Below, piece by piece: positions 1-8,387 of a stretch of 35,217 nucleotides of DNA. A program made the translations under genes and the position numbers. Origin of the DNA: Rossellomorea arthrocnemi (GTDB taxonomy: Bacteria; Bacillota; Bacilli; Bacillales; Bacillaceae_B); contig NZ_CAJGBF010000028.1 in the NCBI RefSeq assembly GCF_904424705.1, forward strand, positions 1-35,217, in the 5' to 3' direction. Below the pieces are notes generated by a model. It searched no databases and was not told the DNA's origin. It was given only the letters and a program-made list of their open reading frames with translations. Position 1 is the stretch's first letter; each line of letters opens with the position of its first letter.

Positions 1-2
1 GG

Positions 3-1199
3 ACCATTGCGGGTGGGCTGACTATGCCACAAGCTATTATTGCAACGTTTATAGGAACATTTCTATTAGCGTGTCTAAGTGCATTATGCAGCTTGGTAGG
101 TGCAAAAACCAATTTATCAACTGCTTTGGTTTCTACTTTTGCCCTCGGCAGATATGGTTCATATGCTGTATCCATTGTGATTGCAATTGCTCTATTTGGA
201 TGGTTCGGAGTTCAATTGGATTTATTCGGCGGGAGTATGGTGCAAATCATTAGTGACGCATTTGGGGTTGAATTGAATAAGCAGCTGCTCGTTGTGATTG
301 GTGGAATATTGATGACAACCACTGCCGTGATCGGTTTTAAAGCAATAGAAAAATTAAGCTTACTGGCTGTCCCATTATTAGCCATTTTAATGATGGCTTC
401 CCTGGTGAAAGTTGTAAGTGATCCCGCTGAAGGTCAATTGACCAACCAATTGTTTGGGGAGCCATTAACAGTAGGAGTTTCGGTTTCACTCATAATCGGA
501 TCCCTCGCTGTTGGTGCTATAATTGGCCCGGATATTTCAAGGTATGCTAAGTCGCCAAAAGATGCTGTCATTTCCTCATTTGTAGGTTTTTTTATTGGAT
601 TCAGTGTCATACTCATTGCTGCTGCTGTGATTGCCAAAGCTACATCTCAAGTTGATATCATTGCGATAATGTTAGGCCTTGGTTGGGGGACCGGTGCTTT
701 ATTAATCCTCATTTTGGCTCAGTGGACCACAAATGATAATAATTTGTATTCTTCAGCATTAGGATTCTCGGTTATTTTTAGAAACACTCCGAAATTTGTT
801 CTAACAATCATTGCAGGAACAATTGGGACACTATTGGCAGTCGGTGGCATATATGATAGCTTCATTCCTTTTCTAATTTTCTTAAGTGCACTTATCCCGC
901 CTATTGGAGGAATATATGTCGCGGATTATTTCATGAATGGATCCAAGTATCGTTTTGAAAATTTAGAGAAGATGAAGGCCGTCCATATACCCGGTGTGTG
1001 TGTGTGGATTGTAGCATCCCTTGTTGCATTCATGACTACACCGGCACCTAATGGATTTGGGTTGTTTGTTATAACTGGTGCCTCGGGATTTGACGCATTT
1101 CTAGTAGCTCTTTTGTTGCAAGGTATTGTATCAAAAGTGATACAAGTAAGAGCTTCTGAGCCTTTAAGTATGGAAAAGAAATTGGAGGAGAACTCATGA
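3..1199 (+). CDS. Cytosine/purine permease family transporter, 5' end cut by window
   Basis: This is a very hydrophobic protein with about ten or more predicted membrane segments, resembling NCS1-family CodB-like cytosine/hydantoin permeases. The reading frame is open to the first base of the window: residues TIAGGLT precede the methionine at 24. That methionine is therefore probably internal, and about 30-50 N-terminal residues are missing compared with the usual 420-450 of the family. The stop overlaps the next start in an ATGA (1196-1199), so the gene is translationally coupled to the DUF917 gene. With DUF917 and HyuA partners, a hydantoin-like or other cyclic amide substrate is more likely than cytosine itself, but this is inferred from context only. 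Confidence 0.8.
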   Translation, partial: TIAGGLTMPQAIIATFIGTFLLACLSALCSLVGAKTNLSTALVSTFALGRYGSYAVSIVIAIALFGWFGVQLDLFGGSMVQIISDAFGVELNKQLLVVIGGILMTTTAVIGFKAIEKLSLLAVPLLAILMMASLVKVVSDPAEGQLTNQLFGEPLTVGVSVSLIIGSLAVGAIIGPDISRYAKSPKDAVISSFVGFFIGFSVILIAAAVIAKATSQVDIIAIMLGLGWGTGALLILILAQWTTNDNNLYSSALGFSVIFRNTPKFVLTIIAGTIGTLLAVGGIYDSFIPFLIFLSALIPPIGGIYVADYFMNGSKYRFENLEKMKAVHIPGVCVWIVASLVAFMTTPAPNGFGLFVITGASGFDAFLVALLLQGIVSKVIQVRASEPLSMEKKLEENS

Positions 1200-2296
1200 G
1201 ATTATTAGGAAAGCAAGAGATAGAAGATATCGCGGTAGGTGCGGCATTATTGGGAACCGGGGGAGGGGGAGACCCTTACATTGGAAAATTGATGGCTCTG
1301 CAGGCAATAGAAGAATATGGACCTATTACATTACTTGATCCTGAAGAAGTGCCTGACGAAGCAATAATTGTACCATCGGCAATGATGGGAGCTCCTACAG
1401 TCATGATAGAAAAAGTTCCAAGTGGGGAAGAGGCTGTTACAGCATTTGAAACTTTGCAGGAATATATGGGAAAAGACATATATGCCACCATGCCGATAGA
1501 AGCTGGAGGAGTGAATTCTCTCCTGCCGTTTGCTTTAGCGGCTCGTCAAGGCCTCCCTGTAGTAGATGGGGATGGTATGGGGCGAGCATTTCCAGAGTTG
1601 CAAATGGTGACCTTTTACTTAGATGGATTAGATGCAACGCCAATGGTGTTATCAGATGAAAAAGGGAATGGAATGGTCTTAAACACAATTAACAGCGTTT
1701 GGGCTGAAAGGCTGGCTCGTGGTGCCACCATAGAAATGGGGGGATCAGTCATGTTGGCCATATACCCAATGAAGGGAAAAGAAATGAAACGTTCGGCCAT
1801 TCGAAATACTTTAAGTCTAGAAGAAGAAATCGGACGCAGCATTCGTGAAGCGAAAGAAAGTAACTATGACCCCATCGATGAAGTGTTGAAAATAACAAAT
1901 GGCTATCGGCTATTTAGTGGGAAAGTAAAAGATATCAATCGTAAAACAGAGACAGGCTTTGCTAGAGGAACAGCTATTATGGAGGGGATACATGATAATA
2001 AAAACGAAGAACTGGAGTTGAATTTTCAAAATGAGCATTTAATTGCAAGGACAAAGGATCGATTATTATGTGTCACCCCTGACTTAATAGCCGTGCTTGA
2101 TGCAGAGACTGGGATGCCGATCACAACTGAGGGATTAAGGTATGGAGCACGTTGTATTGTCATTGGTATGCCGTGTGATCCAAAATGGCGAACAGATAAA
2201 GGTATTTCTAATGTAGGTCCCGGTTACTTCGGGTACAACGTGAACTATACACCAGTGGAAGAATTAATAGCAAAGGGGGAGAAAATAATTGGTTAA
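1196..2296 (+). CDS. DUF917 family protein (S-methylthiohydantoin desulfurase-like)
   Basis: The 366-residue soluble protein has the glycine-rich N-terminus typical of DUF917 (ALLGTGGGGDPYIG, about residues 17-30) and the family's usual length. DUF917 proteins are almost always encoded beside HyuA-like hydantoinases and cytosine-permease-like transporters, as here. Their chemistry is poorly defined; the domain is named after an S-methylthiohydantoin desulfurase. The start ATG follows TTGGAGGAG and overlaps the permease stop. The 3' end overlaps the next gene by 8 bp, so the three genes form one translationally coupled operon. The family assignment is confident, but the substrate is unknown. 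Confidence 0.85.
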   Translation: MRLLGKQEIEDIAVGAALLGTGGGGDPYIGKLMALQAIEEYGPITLLDPEEVPDEAIIVPSAMMGAPTVMIEKVPSGEEAVTAFETLQEYMGKDIYATMPIEAGGVNSLLPFALAARQGLPVVDGDGMGRAFPELQMVTFYLDGLDATPMVLSDEKGNGMVLNTINSVWAERLARGATIEMGGSVMLAIYPMKGKEMKRSAIRNTLSLEEEIGRSIREAKESNYDPIDEVLKITNGYRLFSGKVKDINRKTETGFARGTAIMEGIHDNKNEELELNFQNEHLIARTKDRLLCVTPDLIAVLDAETGMPITTEGLRYGARCIVIGMPCDPKWRTDKGISNVGPGYFGYNVNYTPVEELIAKGEKIIG

Positions 2297-3848
2297 CTAT
2301 CGCATTGGAATAGATGTAGGGGGAACGCATACGGATGCTGTCATATTAGACGAGCGTTATCAGGTTGTTTCAGAAACCAAAGAACCGACAACTGAAGATG
2401 TCAGTACCGGTATTTATAATGCTATTAAAAAGATTATTGCTATGGCCAATGTACCTAAAGAACAAATTAAGTATGCGATGTTAGGCACTACTCATTGTAC
2501 AAACGCAATTGTAGAGCGTAAAAGGTTGAATAAAGTGGCGGTGATCCGGATTGGTGCCCCGGCTACTTTAGGAATAAAACCACTTGTCGGTGTACCGGAG
2601 GATTTAAGATCGATCCTTGGAAAATATGTTTACATTGTCCGAGGTGGTAATGAGTATGATGGGCGGGAAATTACAGAATTAGATAGGGAACATTTATTGG
2701 AGATTGCTAATGAACTTAAGGGTAATGTTGATTCAATTGCAATCACTTCTGTTTTTTCTCCAGTTTCAACAAATCATGAGCATGAAGCTCAACAAATTTT
2801 TACTGAAGTACTTGGTGACGAGGTCGCTATTTCTTTATCAAGTGAAATCGGCAACGTTGGATTACTTGAACGTGAAAATGCGACGATTCTAAATGCTGCC
2901 GTGGTGAATGTGGCGCGCAGCACAGCAAATGGATTTGTTAATGCTTTGAAAGAAGAAGGAGTCCATGCAAAGGTATTCTTTGGCCAAAATGATGGAACAC
3001 TTATGTCAGTTGAATATACGGTGAAATACCCTATTTTAACGATTGCTTGCGGACCAACTAATAGTATTCGAGGTGCTTCTTATTTAACCAATCAATCTGA
3101 GGCCCTTGTTATAGATGTTGGAGGGACTACTACGGATATCGGGGTACTTGTTAATTCTTTTCCTAGACAATCTTCATTAGCTGTAGATATTGGGGGGGTG
3201 CGGACAAACTTTAGAATGCCGGATATTACTTCTGTAGGTATTGGTGGAGGAACAATTGTGAGAGTGCAAGAAGATGGTAACGTATTACTTGGGCCAGATA
3301 GTGTTGGATACCGTCTCCAACAAGAGGCATACGTTTTTGGCGGAGATACGCTAACCACAACAGATATTGTGGTAGCCAAAGGAATGGCTGATATTGGGGA
3401 TTCCAGTAAATTAAAAGACCTGGATGAAAATATAATAGAAAAAGCTTTTAATCAAATAGTTGAAAAAGTGGAAGAAGCCATCGACCGGATGAAAACCAGT
3501 GCAGATCCTATTCCTGTCATATTAGTTGGCGGTGGAAGTGTATTACTTCCTGAACAATTAAAGGGTGCATCGACAGTCCATCGACCAAATCATTTCGGTG
3601 TTGCAAACGCAATTGGTTCTGCGATTTCTCAAGTAAGTGGGCAAATTGAACGGGTTTTTGCATTAGATGAATTAGGAAGAGAACAAACCTTGGAATTGGC
3701 GAAGAATATGGCTATCAAGGAAGCGGTGAGTGCAGGAGCAGATTCCAACGAGGTTGAGATTGTCGATCTGGAAGATGTCCCCCTCGCATACTTACCAGGG
3801 AACGCGACAAGAATTAGAGTGAAAGCTGCAGGGGTACTGGCTGAGTAG
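2289..3848 (+). CDS. Hydantoinase/oxoprolinase family protein (HyuA-like)
   Basis: The 519-residue protein starts with a TTG codon preceded by an AGGGGGAG ribosome site, and it overlaps the DUF917 stop. The N-terminal IGIDVGGTHTDAVILD motif (about residues 6-21) and a second phosphate-binding loop, IDVGGTTTDIG (about 275-286), are the hallmarks of the ASKHA-fold HyuA N and hydantoinase A domains. Such enzymes open cyclic amides (hydantoins, 5-oxoproline), often with ATP. At about 520 residues it is the short HyuA form, not the fused 1200-residue oxoprolinase, and no hyuB is visible in the window. It probably acts with the DUF917 protein on a compound imported by the upstream permease. Confidence 0.85.
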   Translation: MVNYRIGIDVGGTHTDAVILDERYQVVSETKEPTTEDVSTGIYNAIKKIIAMANVPKEQIKYAMLGTTHCTNAIVERKRLNKVAVIRIGAPATLGIKPLVGVPEDLRSILGKYVYIVRGGNEYDGREITELDREHLLEIANELKGNVDSIAITSVFSPVSTNHEHEAQQIFTEVLGDEVAISLSSEIGNVGLLERENATILNAAVVNVARSTANGFVNALKEEGVHAKVFFGQNDGTLMSVEYTVKYPILTIACGPTNSIRGASYLTNQSEALVIDVGGTTTDIGVLVNSFPRQSSLAVDIGGVRTNFRMPDITSVGIGGGTIVRVQEDGNVLLGPDSVGYRLQQEAYVFGGDTLTTTDIVVAKGMADIGDSSKLKDLDENIIEKAFNQIVEKVEEAIDRMKTSADPIPVILVGGGSVLLPEQLKGASTVHRPNHFGVANAIGSAISQVSGQIERVFALDELGREQTLELAKNMAIKEAVSAGADSNEVEIVDLEDVPLAYLPGNATRIRVKAAGVLAE

Positions 3849-4019
3849 ATGAGATCAAGGTGCTTTTTAAACAAACGTTTGATAAAACGAATTAAACGTT
3901 GGAACCATGGTTTTAAGAAAGCTAAACGAGTGTTTAATAGCTGGTTAGGAGAAGTAATCAACACTTTGCATGGAAGAGAATATTTCGGGGAAGGGTGGGC
4001 AGGCATCCTTTGTAATTAG
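3849..4019 (+). CDS. Possible small basic protein, 56 aa
   Basis: An ATG directly abuts the hyuA-like stop (TAG then ATG) and opens a 56-codon frame ending at 4019, 18 bases before a terminator. The product is strongly basic at the N-terminus (KRLIKRIKRW near residues 9-18) and ends in EYFGEGWAGILCN. No good Shine-Dalgarno sits at the right distance, so translation would depend on coupling with the upstream stop. I do not recognise the family. In favour: it fills the space between the last operon gene and the terminator. Against: it is short and has a weak ribosome site. Confidence 0.35.
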   Translation: MRSRCFLNKRLIKRIKRWNHGFKKAKRVFNSWLGEVINTLHGREYFGEGWAGILCN

Positions 4020-4037
4020 AAAGAATGCCTCACATTT

Positions 4038-4073
4038 AAGGGACACACGGTTCTGCGTGTATCCCTTTTTTTT
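4038..4073 (+). terminator. Rho-independent terminator of the permease-DUF917-hyuA operon
   Basis: A 12-bp stem (AAGGGACACACG paired with CGTGTATCCCTT, one mismatch) has a short loop and is followed by a run of eight T. It ends the plus-strand operon. The stop codon of the convergent pgaD lies in the same T tract. Confidence 0.85.
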
Positions 4074-4428
4074 ACCCAATATTCGTCCATTTCTTCGATT
4101 GAAGTTCCGTGAGGGTGTCATTCCTTTCGGGAATTGCTTTTTCGAGGTCTTCCAATGTTACCTCATCGGGCATCGTACGCCTGTTTAGCTTGCCGAAACG
4201 CTTCTTATTATAGAAGCTCCAACCGTATGCCAGGATCAGAATGAACGTGATAAACACGACAGTCAATGGGAGGACAAATTGTAAAAAGGCAATATGATTG
4301 ATTGATGTGATGAAGTCAAATGTTGGTGTGAAAAGGACTCCAGTTAAAAGTACGATGACTAACCACATCAGTCCACTGATGACATGGGCGATCACTCGCT
4401 TTTTCTTCTGTGTTCTTTCGATGATCAT
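4072..4428 (-). CDS. pgaD: PgaD/IcaD-like subunit of poly-N-acetylglucosamine synthase
   Basis: The 118-residue protein has two hydrophobic membrane segments (about residues 13-35 and 46-68) followed by the YGWSFYNKKRFGKLNRR motif and a charged C-terminal tail. This matches PgaD, the small membrane partner of the PgaC synthase, whose second helix is likewise followed by a YNKLRF-type motif. Its start overlaps the pgaC stop in an ATGA, so the two are translationally coupled. In E. coli the PgaC-PgaD complex is activated by c-di-GMP bound at the subunit interface; whether this holds here is unknown. The assignment rests on topology, motif and gene order. Confidence 0.75.
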   Translation of the reverse strand: MIIERTQKKKRVIAHVISGLMWLVIVLLTGVLFTPTFDFITSINHIAFLQFVLPLTVVFITFILILAYGWSFYNKKRFGKLNRRTMPDEVTLEDLEKAIPERNDTLTELQSKKWTNIG

Positions 4429-5660
4429 GTCTGTCTCCCTCTATCAGGACTTTCCCAAATGGCATATTCCGTTTTATTTGATGTGAGTATTTTAAAGGCT
4501 TTCGGGATGGCTGGAACCAGTGCGAATATACTTACCATCCAGTAAACCATCGGATACCACCCTGCCCACCAAACGTATTGGACTAGTTTCTCTTCGTATT
4601 GTCTATCAATGAATAAAGCGACCGTTAATTGAATTAACGAAATGAAGGCAATATAGGCACCGTATAGCAGTATAGTAGAAGGAATTCCAAAGAATAGTAG
4701 ATAAACAAGATAGCACATCCAAGATATAGACCACAAGATGCTTAGAGTCTGTTCGATATAAACCGGATATAACCTTCTTTGTCTGAAATCCTTAAAGATG
4801 GTCCTATGTCTTATAAGTACTTCTATACCACCTTGTGCCCATCTGATCCTCTGATTTACTAATCCTTTTATCGTTTCAGGAACCAGCATCCAGCATAATG
4901 CTCTTGGTTCGTACCGTACATCCCAGAACCGCTTCTGAAGTTTCCAGGTGATGCCAATATCATCCGTGATTAAATCCTTGTCCCAAAAATCGACATCAAG
5001 AAGGGCTTTCTTCCGAAAGGCAACGAAAACCCCTGAAACGGTCATCATCTTTCCTAAAATCCTCTGGGAGCGTTTAATTAAGCCGATAATGGAAGAGTAT
5101 TCCACTACCTGAATCTTTCCCAATAAGGTTTGCCTGTTACGAACACGGGGATTCCCGGTGACTGCTCCTACACGTTCACTATTTCTGGGAGTTGTGAAAT
5201 GAGGGATCATATAAAGTAACGCATTTTTATCCAGTATGGCATCGCTGTCCATCGTCACAACAATTTCACCTTTCGAAGCAATGGTTCCAAAGTATAAGGC
5301 ATTTGCCTTTCCTTTGTTTTCCAGAATGTTGATTACTTTTAGCCGATCAATCGAGCGGGCCAAGACGGATAGAATGTCTTGTGTTTGATCAGAGCTGCCA
5401 TCGTTGATCACGATTATTTCATAATGTATATAGTTGATTTCATTTAATTCCTTAACTGTCTTCTCAATATGAGACGCTTCATTGTAACAAGGCAAGAGAA
5501 TGGAGACGAATGGAAGCTCCTCGAGGTTGTCTTGTATGTCCATTGGTTTTCTTTCACGTCTTATATAAAAGAGTAGACCCGATATGATCCAAATGAGGCT
5601 CATGAACAAAGGATAAATGAATAGAAAATTTCCAACGGAATGTATGAATGTACTGAGCAA
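4425..5660 (-). CDS. pgaC: PgaC/IcaA-like family 2 glycosyltransferase (poly-GlcNAc synthase)
   Basis: The 411-residue processive GT2 synthase is predicted to polymerise UDP-N-acetylglucosamine at the membrane. One N-terminal membrane helix (about 12-32) precedes the catalytic domain, which carries NDGSSD (D87), the metal-binding MDSD (D138/D140), TDD (D233/D234, acceptor base region) and QRIRW (270-274). Several C-terminal helices follow. The start is TTG, preceded by a strong AAGGAGGT site about six bases upstream. It forms a two-gene operon with pgaD. No deacetylase (icaB/pgaB) or export gene (icaC) is nearby. Other hyaluronan/cellulose-type GT2 synthases are possible, but the PgaD partner favours poly-GlcNAc. 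Confidence 0.85.
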   Translation of the reverse strand: MLSTFIHSVGNFLFIYPLFMSLIWIISGLLFYIRRERKPMDIQDNLEELPFVSILLPCYNEASHIEKTVKELNEINYIHYEIIVINDGSSDQTQDILSVLARSIDRLKVINILENKGKANALYFGTIASKGEIVVTMDSDAILDKNALLYMIPHFTTPRNSERVGAVTGNPRVRNRQTLLGKIQVVEYSSIIGLIKRSQRILGKMMTVSGVFVAFRKKALLDVDFWDKDLITDDIGITWKLQKRFWDVRYEPRALCWMLVPETIKGLVNQRIRWAQGGIEVLIRHRTIFKDFRQRRLYPVYIEQTLSILWSISWMCYLVYLLFFGIPSTILLYGAYIAFISLIQLTVALFIDRQYEEKLVQYVWWAGWYPMVYWMVSIFALVPAIPKAFKILTSNKTEYAIWESPDRGRQT

Positions 5661-5697
5661 TTTCTGACCTCCTTCATGGGGCGGTGTATTAATCGAT

Positions 5698-5746
5698 AAG
5701 TAAGCGGGGCTATGAATAGTAGAATCTATTATTATTCAACTTACTT
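5698..5746. repeat. Inverted repeat upstream of pgaC
   Basis: AAGTAAG (5698-5704) and CTTACTT (5740-5746) form 7-bp arms around an AT-rich centre that is itself partly symmetric (GAATA...TATTC). The repeat lies 38 bp upstream of the pgaC start in the otherwise empty 5661-5934 interval. It could be a regulator site or the base of a leader hairpin. No function is shown by the sequence. Confidence 0.35.
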
Positions 5747-5934
5747 AGGGGATGTGTTTTGAAGTGAAAGCAGCTTCTAGATGATTGAATCATAGAAAGG
5801 TTGTGAATGAAAGTCTTTGAACGGTGTTTCGTTGTCATTCGATGAAAATATTATTGGGGTAATTGGGAGATTAATGAAAAACATTTTTTGTAGAATTCTG
5901 TCGATATTATTATTAGAAAATTTCAATAATAATA

Positions 5935-5963
5935 TTCATCTTATGGAAAGAAGGTGATATACT
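5935..5963 (+). promoter_or_regulatory. Putative sigma-A promoter of the ABC sugar operon
   Basis: A TATACT -10 hexamer (5958-5963) lies 17 bp after a weak TTCATC -35 (5935-5940). The predicted transcription start, near 5970, falls at the edge of the first operator-like palindrome (5972-5993), the expected arrangement for repression. Confidence 0.5.
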
Positions 5964-5971
5964 TTGTTTAA

Positions 5972-5993
5972 CTGGTAATGACATCATTACTAA
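5972..5993. promoter_or_regulatory. Operator-like palindrome, site 1
   Basis: The core GTAATGA-CA-TCATTAC (5975-5990) is a perfect 7-bp inverted repeat with a 2-bp centre, preceded by CTG. It sits just after the predicted promoter and 73 bp before site 2, about seven helical turns. Related sites precede the gntR gene and the agaS gene, so it is a probable binding site of the HutC-type regulator encoded at 10609. Confidence 0.65.
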
Positions 5994-6044
5994 AACGGAG
6001 CATCATTGGTTTCTTACCAGGTCATACGCCGCCTAATACTTTGA

Positions 6045-6066
6045 CTGGTAATAACATCATGACAAT
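6045..6066. promoter_or_regulatory. Operator-like palindrome, site 2
   Basis: This copy matches site 1 at 18 of 22 positions (CTGGTAATAACATCATGAC and three further bases). It lies between the promoter and the binding-protein start, on the same helical face as site 1. That is consistent with cooperative binding or looping by a GntR dimer. Confidence 0.55.
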
Positions 6067-6121
6067 TACTAAGGTGGGTAGATGTACACGAATATCACTT
6101 GAAGAAAGAGGGGGAAACGTG

Positions 6122-7369
6122 ATGAGAAAGGGACTTATGGTTTTACTATCGTTCGTGCTTGGTGTGTTCGGATTACTGGCAGGGTGCAGTGCCAGCTCTT
6201 CAGGGGAAACAAAGGATGGAAAGGTCGAAATTAGTTATGGATTTTGGGATAAGAAGCAAGTACCTGCGATTGAGGAGGTCATTAAACAGTTTAATGAAGA
6301 GCATCCGGACATTAAGGTAAAGACGGAGCTGATCCCGTACGGGCAGTATTTTCAGAAGCTTGAAACTGCCGCTACCGGGGGGGCATTGCCTGATGTATTA
6401 TGGATGAATGGTCCTCACATTGTTCAATATGCGGAAGGGAAAGTTCTTCTGCCACTGAGCGACCTTGCTGAGAAAGATGATTACAGTCTGGATAATTACC
6501 CTGAGTCGCTCATTGATTTGTATACGGTCAAGGGTGATGTATATGGAATACCAAAGGATTATGATACGACGGGATTATGGTATAACAAGAAAATTTTCGA
6601 CGAAGCTGGAGTCCCTTATCCTGATGACACATGGGACTGGGACATGTTAAAGGAAGCGGCAAAGAAACTGACGAACAAGGATAACGGGGTATGGGGTTTT
6701 GCTGCAGTGATGGGGAATCAAGGCGGTTACTACGATTTGATTTGGCAGAACGGGGGGCACATCATTTCAGAAGATGGGAAGTCTGTAGGATTTGATCACC
6801 CTGAAGCGATCGAAGCATTGAAATACAATATTAGCTTCATCGAAGAGGGGTTCTCCCCTACTCAAGCTCAGATGAATGAAACAGCAGCATCAGATCTGTT
6901 CTCATCCGGAAAGATCGCCATGATGTTCGATGGTCCTTGGATGGTACCGGAATATAAGAAGAATCCTGATTTGGATGTAGCGGTTCTGCCAAAAGGAAAG
7001 CAAAGGGCTGTTTCAATTCATGGTTTGTCCAATGTCATCGCAGCCAATACCAAGCATAAAGAAGCTGCGTGGGAATTTGTGAAGTTCCTTGGTTCGAAAG
7101 AGGCAGCTGAAGTGTTTGCCGATTCCGGTACGGTCATACCTGCCTTTAACGGTACTCAAGATGCCTGGTTGAATTCTGTGCCGGATTTGAATCTTCAAGC
7201 GTATATAGATGGAGCGGAGTATTCACATCCACTTCCAAGTGTAAAGAACACAGGGGCTATCTGGCAGTATGAAACGGATATTCTTAAGAAGTCCTGGGCT
7301 GGTGAAGAGAGTGTGGAGAAAGTGGTAAAAGAGCTTGCTGAGAAAGCAAATAAAGAGCTGAAAGAGTAG
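6122..7369 (+). CDS. Sugar ABC transporter substrate-binding lipoprotein
   Basis: This is an extracellular solute-binding protein of family 1 (maltose/MsmE type), 415 residues. The ATG at 6122 is preferred over upstream starts because GAAAGAGGGGG lies seven bases before it and the product then begins with a clean lipoprotein signal (MRKGLMVLLSFVLGVFG) and lipobox LLAGC, with C22 as the lipidated residue. The EISYGFWD start, the MNGPHIVQYAEG region and MMFDGPWMVPEYK are typical of the family. It should capture an oligosaccharide or amino sugar for the two permeases encoded next. Two operator-like palindromes lie in its leader. A hairpin after its stop may keep its mRNA more abundant than the permease mRNA. 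Confidence 0.9.
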   Translation: MRKGLMVLLSFVLGVFGLLAGCSASSSGETKDGKVEISYGFWDKKQVPAIEEVIKQFNEEHPDIKVKTELIPYGQYFQKLETAATGGALPDVLWMNGPHIVQYAEGKVLLPLSDLAEKDDYSLDNYPESLIDLYTVKGDVYGIPKDYDTTGLWYNKKIFDEAGVPYPDDTWDWDMLKEAAKKLTNKDNGVWGFAAVMGNQGGYYDLIWQNGGHIISEDGKSVGFDHPEAIEALKYNISFIEEGFSPTQAQMNETAASDLFSSGKIAMMFDGPWMVPEYKKNPDLDVAVLPKGKQRAVSIHGLSNVIAANTKHKEAAWEFVKFLGSKEAAEVFADSGTVIPAFNGTQDAWLNSVPDLNLQAYIDGAEYSHPLPSVKNTGAIWQYETDILKKSWAGEESVEKVVKELAEKANKELKE

Positions 7370-7379
7370 GAAAGGGATG

Positions 7380-7408
7380 AAGTGAAGAGGGGAATCTTCT
7401 CTTCACTT
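7380..7408 (+). terminator. Intra-operon stem-loop after the binding-protein gene
   Basis: A 10-bp perfect stem (AAGTGAAGAG with CTCTTCACTT) has a 9-base loop and lies in the 62-bp gap before the permease. Only a short AT-rich stretch follows, not a full T-run. Partial termination or 3'-end protection of the binding-protein mRNA is more likely than complete termination. Confidence 0.55.
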
Positions 7409-7431
7409 TATAACAAAGGAGGAGAATAAAA

Positions 7432-8373
7432 ATGGAACCGCTTCCTCTACAGGTTGAAACCAAACGGAAGCTACATGTGCTTTCGTATGCAAATACAAAG
7501 AAACGTTCTGATTATTTTTGGGCTTACGTCATGATTGCTCCTACAATGCTCGGACTCTTCGTTTTCTACCTATGGCCGATGGTTCAAACCTTTTATTTCA
7601 GTTTTACCGAATGGGGGGCATTTGGAACATACGAGTGGATCGGGCTTAAGAATTATACAAGGATGCTTTCGGATGTGAATCTTCTGCAGTCTTTCAAGAA
7701 TACGGGGATCTATATTCTGTGTACTGTACCGGTTGGAATCTTTCTATCTATTCTTATTGCTGTTTTGTTGAATCAAAAAATCAAAGGGACAACAGTCTAT
7801 CGTACTTTGTACTTCCTTCCCGTCATTACCATGCCCGCAGCAATCGCCATGGTGTGGAAATGGTTATACAATTCTGATTTCGGGTTGTTGAATTATCTTC
7901 TGTCCTTCATTGGGATTGAGGGTCCCCAGTGGTTGACGAATCCCAACATCGCGTTATATTCCATTATCGCCGTGGCGATTTGGAGTGGGATTGGGTACAA
8001 CATGGTCATTTTTTTATCAGGTTTACAGGGGATACCGAAAACGTATTATGAAGCAGCCGAAATGGACGGAGCAGGTCCAGTCACGATGTTCTTTAAGATC
8101 ACGCTACCCCTTCTTTCACCGGTGATCTTCTTTGTGTCGATTATGTCGTTGATCGGAGCTTTTCAATTTTTCGACCTGATTTTCATGATGATCAGTAAAA
8201 GTAGTACAGCTTTGGAAAATACTCAATCCATTGTGTATTTGTTCTATCAGCATGCCTTTGTATTAAATGACAAAGGATATGCAGCAGCGATTGCGGTTTT
8301 ATTACTTGTGGTGATTCTCATCATCACCGTAATTCAGATGGCCCTGCAAAAGAAGTGGGTCCATTATGATTGA
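7432..8373 (+). CDS. Sugar ABC transporter permease (MalF/UgpA type)
   Basis: The 313-residue inner-membrane protein has six predicted membrane segments. The EAA loop YYEAAEMDGAGPVTMFFKI, which docks the ATPase, lies about 205-223. A strong AAAGGAGGAG site precedes the ATG. It follows the binding protein and precedes the second permease by 14 bp, forming a CUT1-family importer core. No ATP-binding subunit is encoded in the window, so a shared MsmX/UgpC-type ATPase elsewhere is presumably used, as is common in Bacillus. Confidence 0.92.
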   Translation: MEPLPLQVETKRKLHVLSYANTKKRSDYFWAYVMIAPTMLGLFVFYLWPMVQTFYFSFTEWGAFGTYEWIGLKNYTRMLSDVNLLQSFKNTGIYILCTVPVGIFLSILIAVLLNQKIKGTTVYRTLYFLPVITMPAAIAMVWKWLYNSDFGLLNYLLSFIGIEGPQWLTNPNIALYSIIAVAIWSGIGYNMVIFLSGLQGIPKTYYEAAEMDGAGPVTMFFKITLPLLSPVIFFVSIMSLIGAFQFFDLIFMMISKSSTALENTQSIVYLFYQHAFVLNDKGYAAAIAVLLLVVILIITVIQMALQKKWVHYD

Positions 8374-8387
8374 GGAGGGAATGACCT

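Noticed and set aside
5978..6121. N-terminal extension of the solute-binding protein from ATG 5978
   Set aside because: The ATG lies inside an operator-like palindrome, has no ribosome site and would bury the lipoprotein signal peptide; ATG 6122 has a good site.
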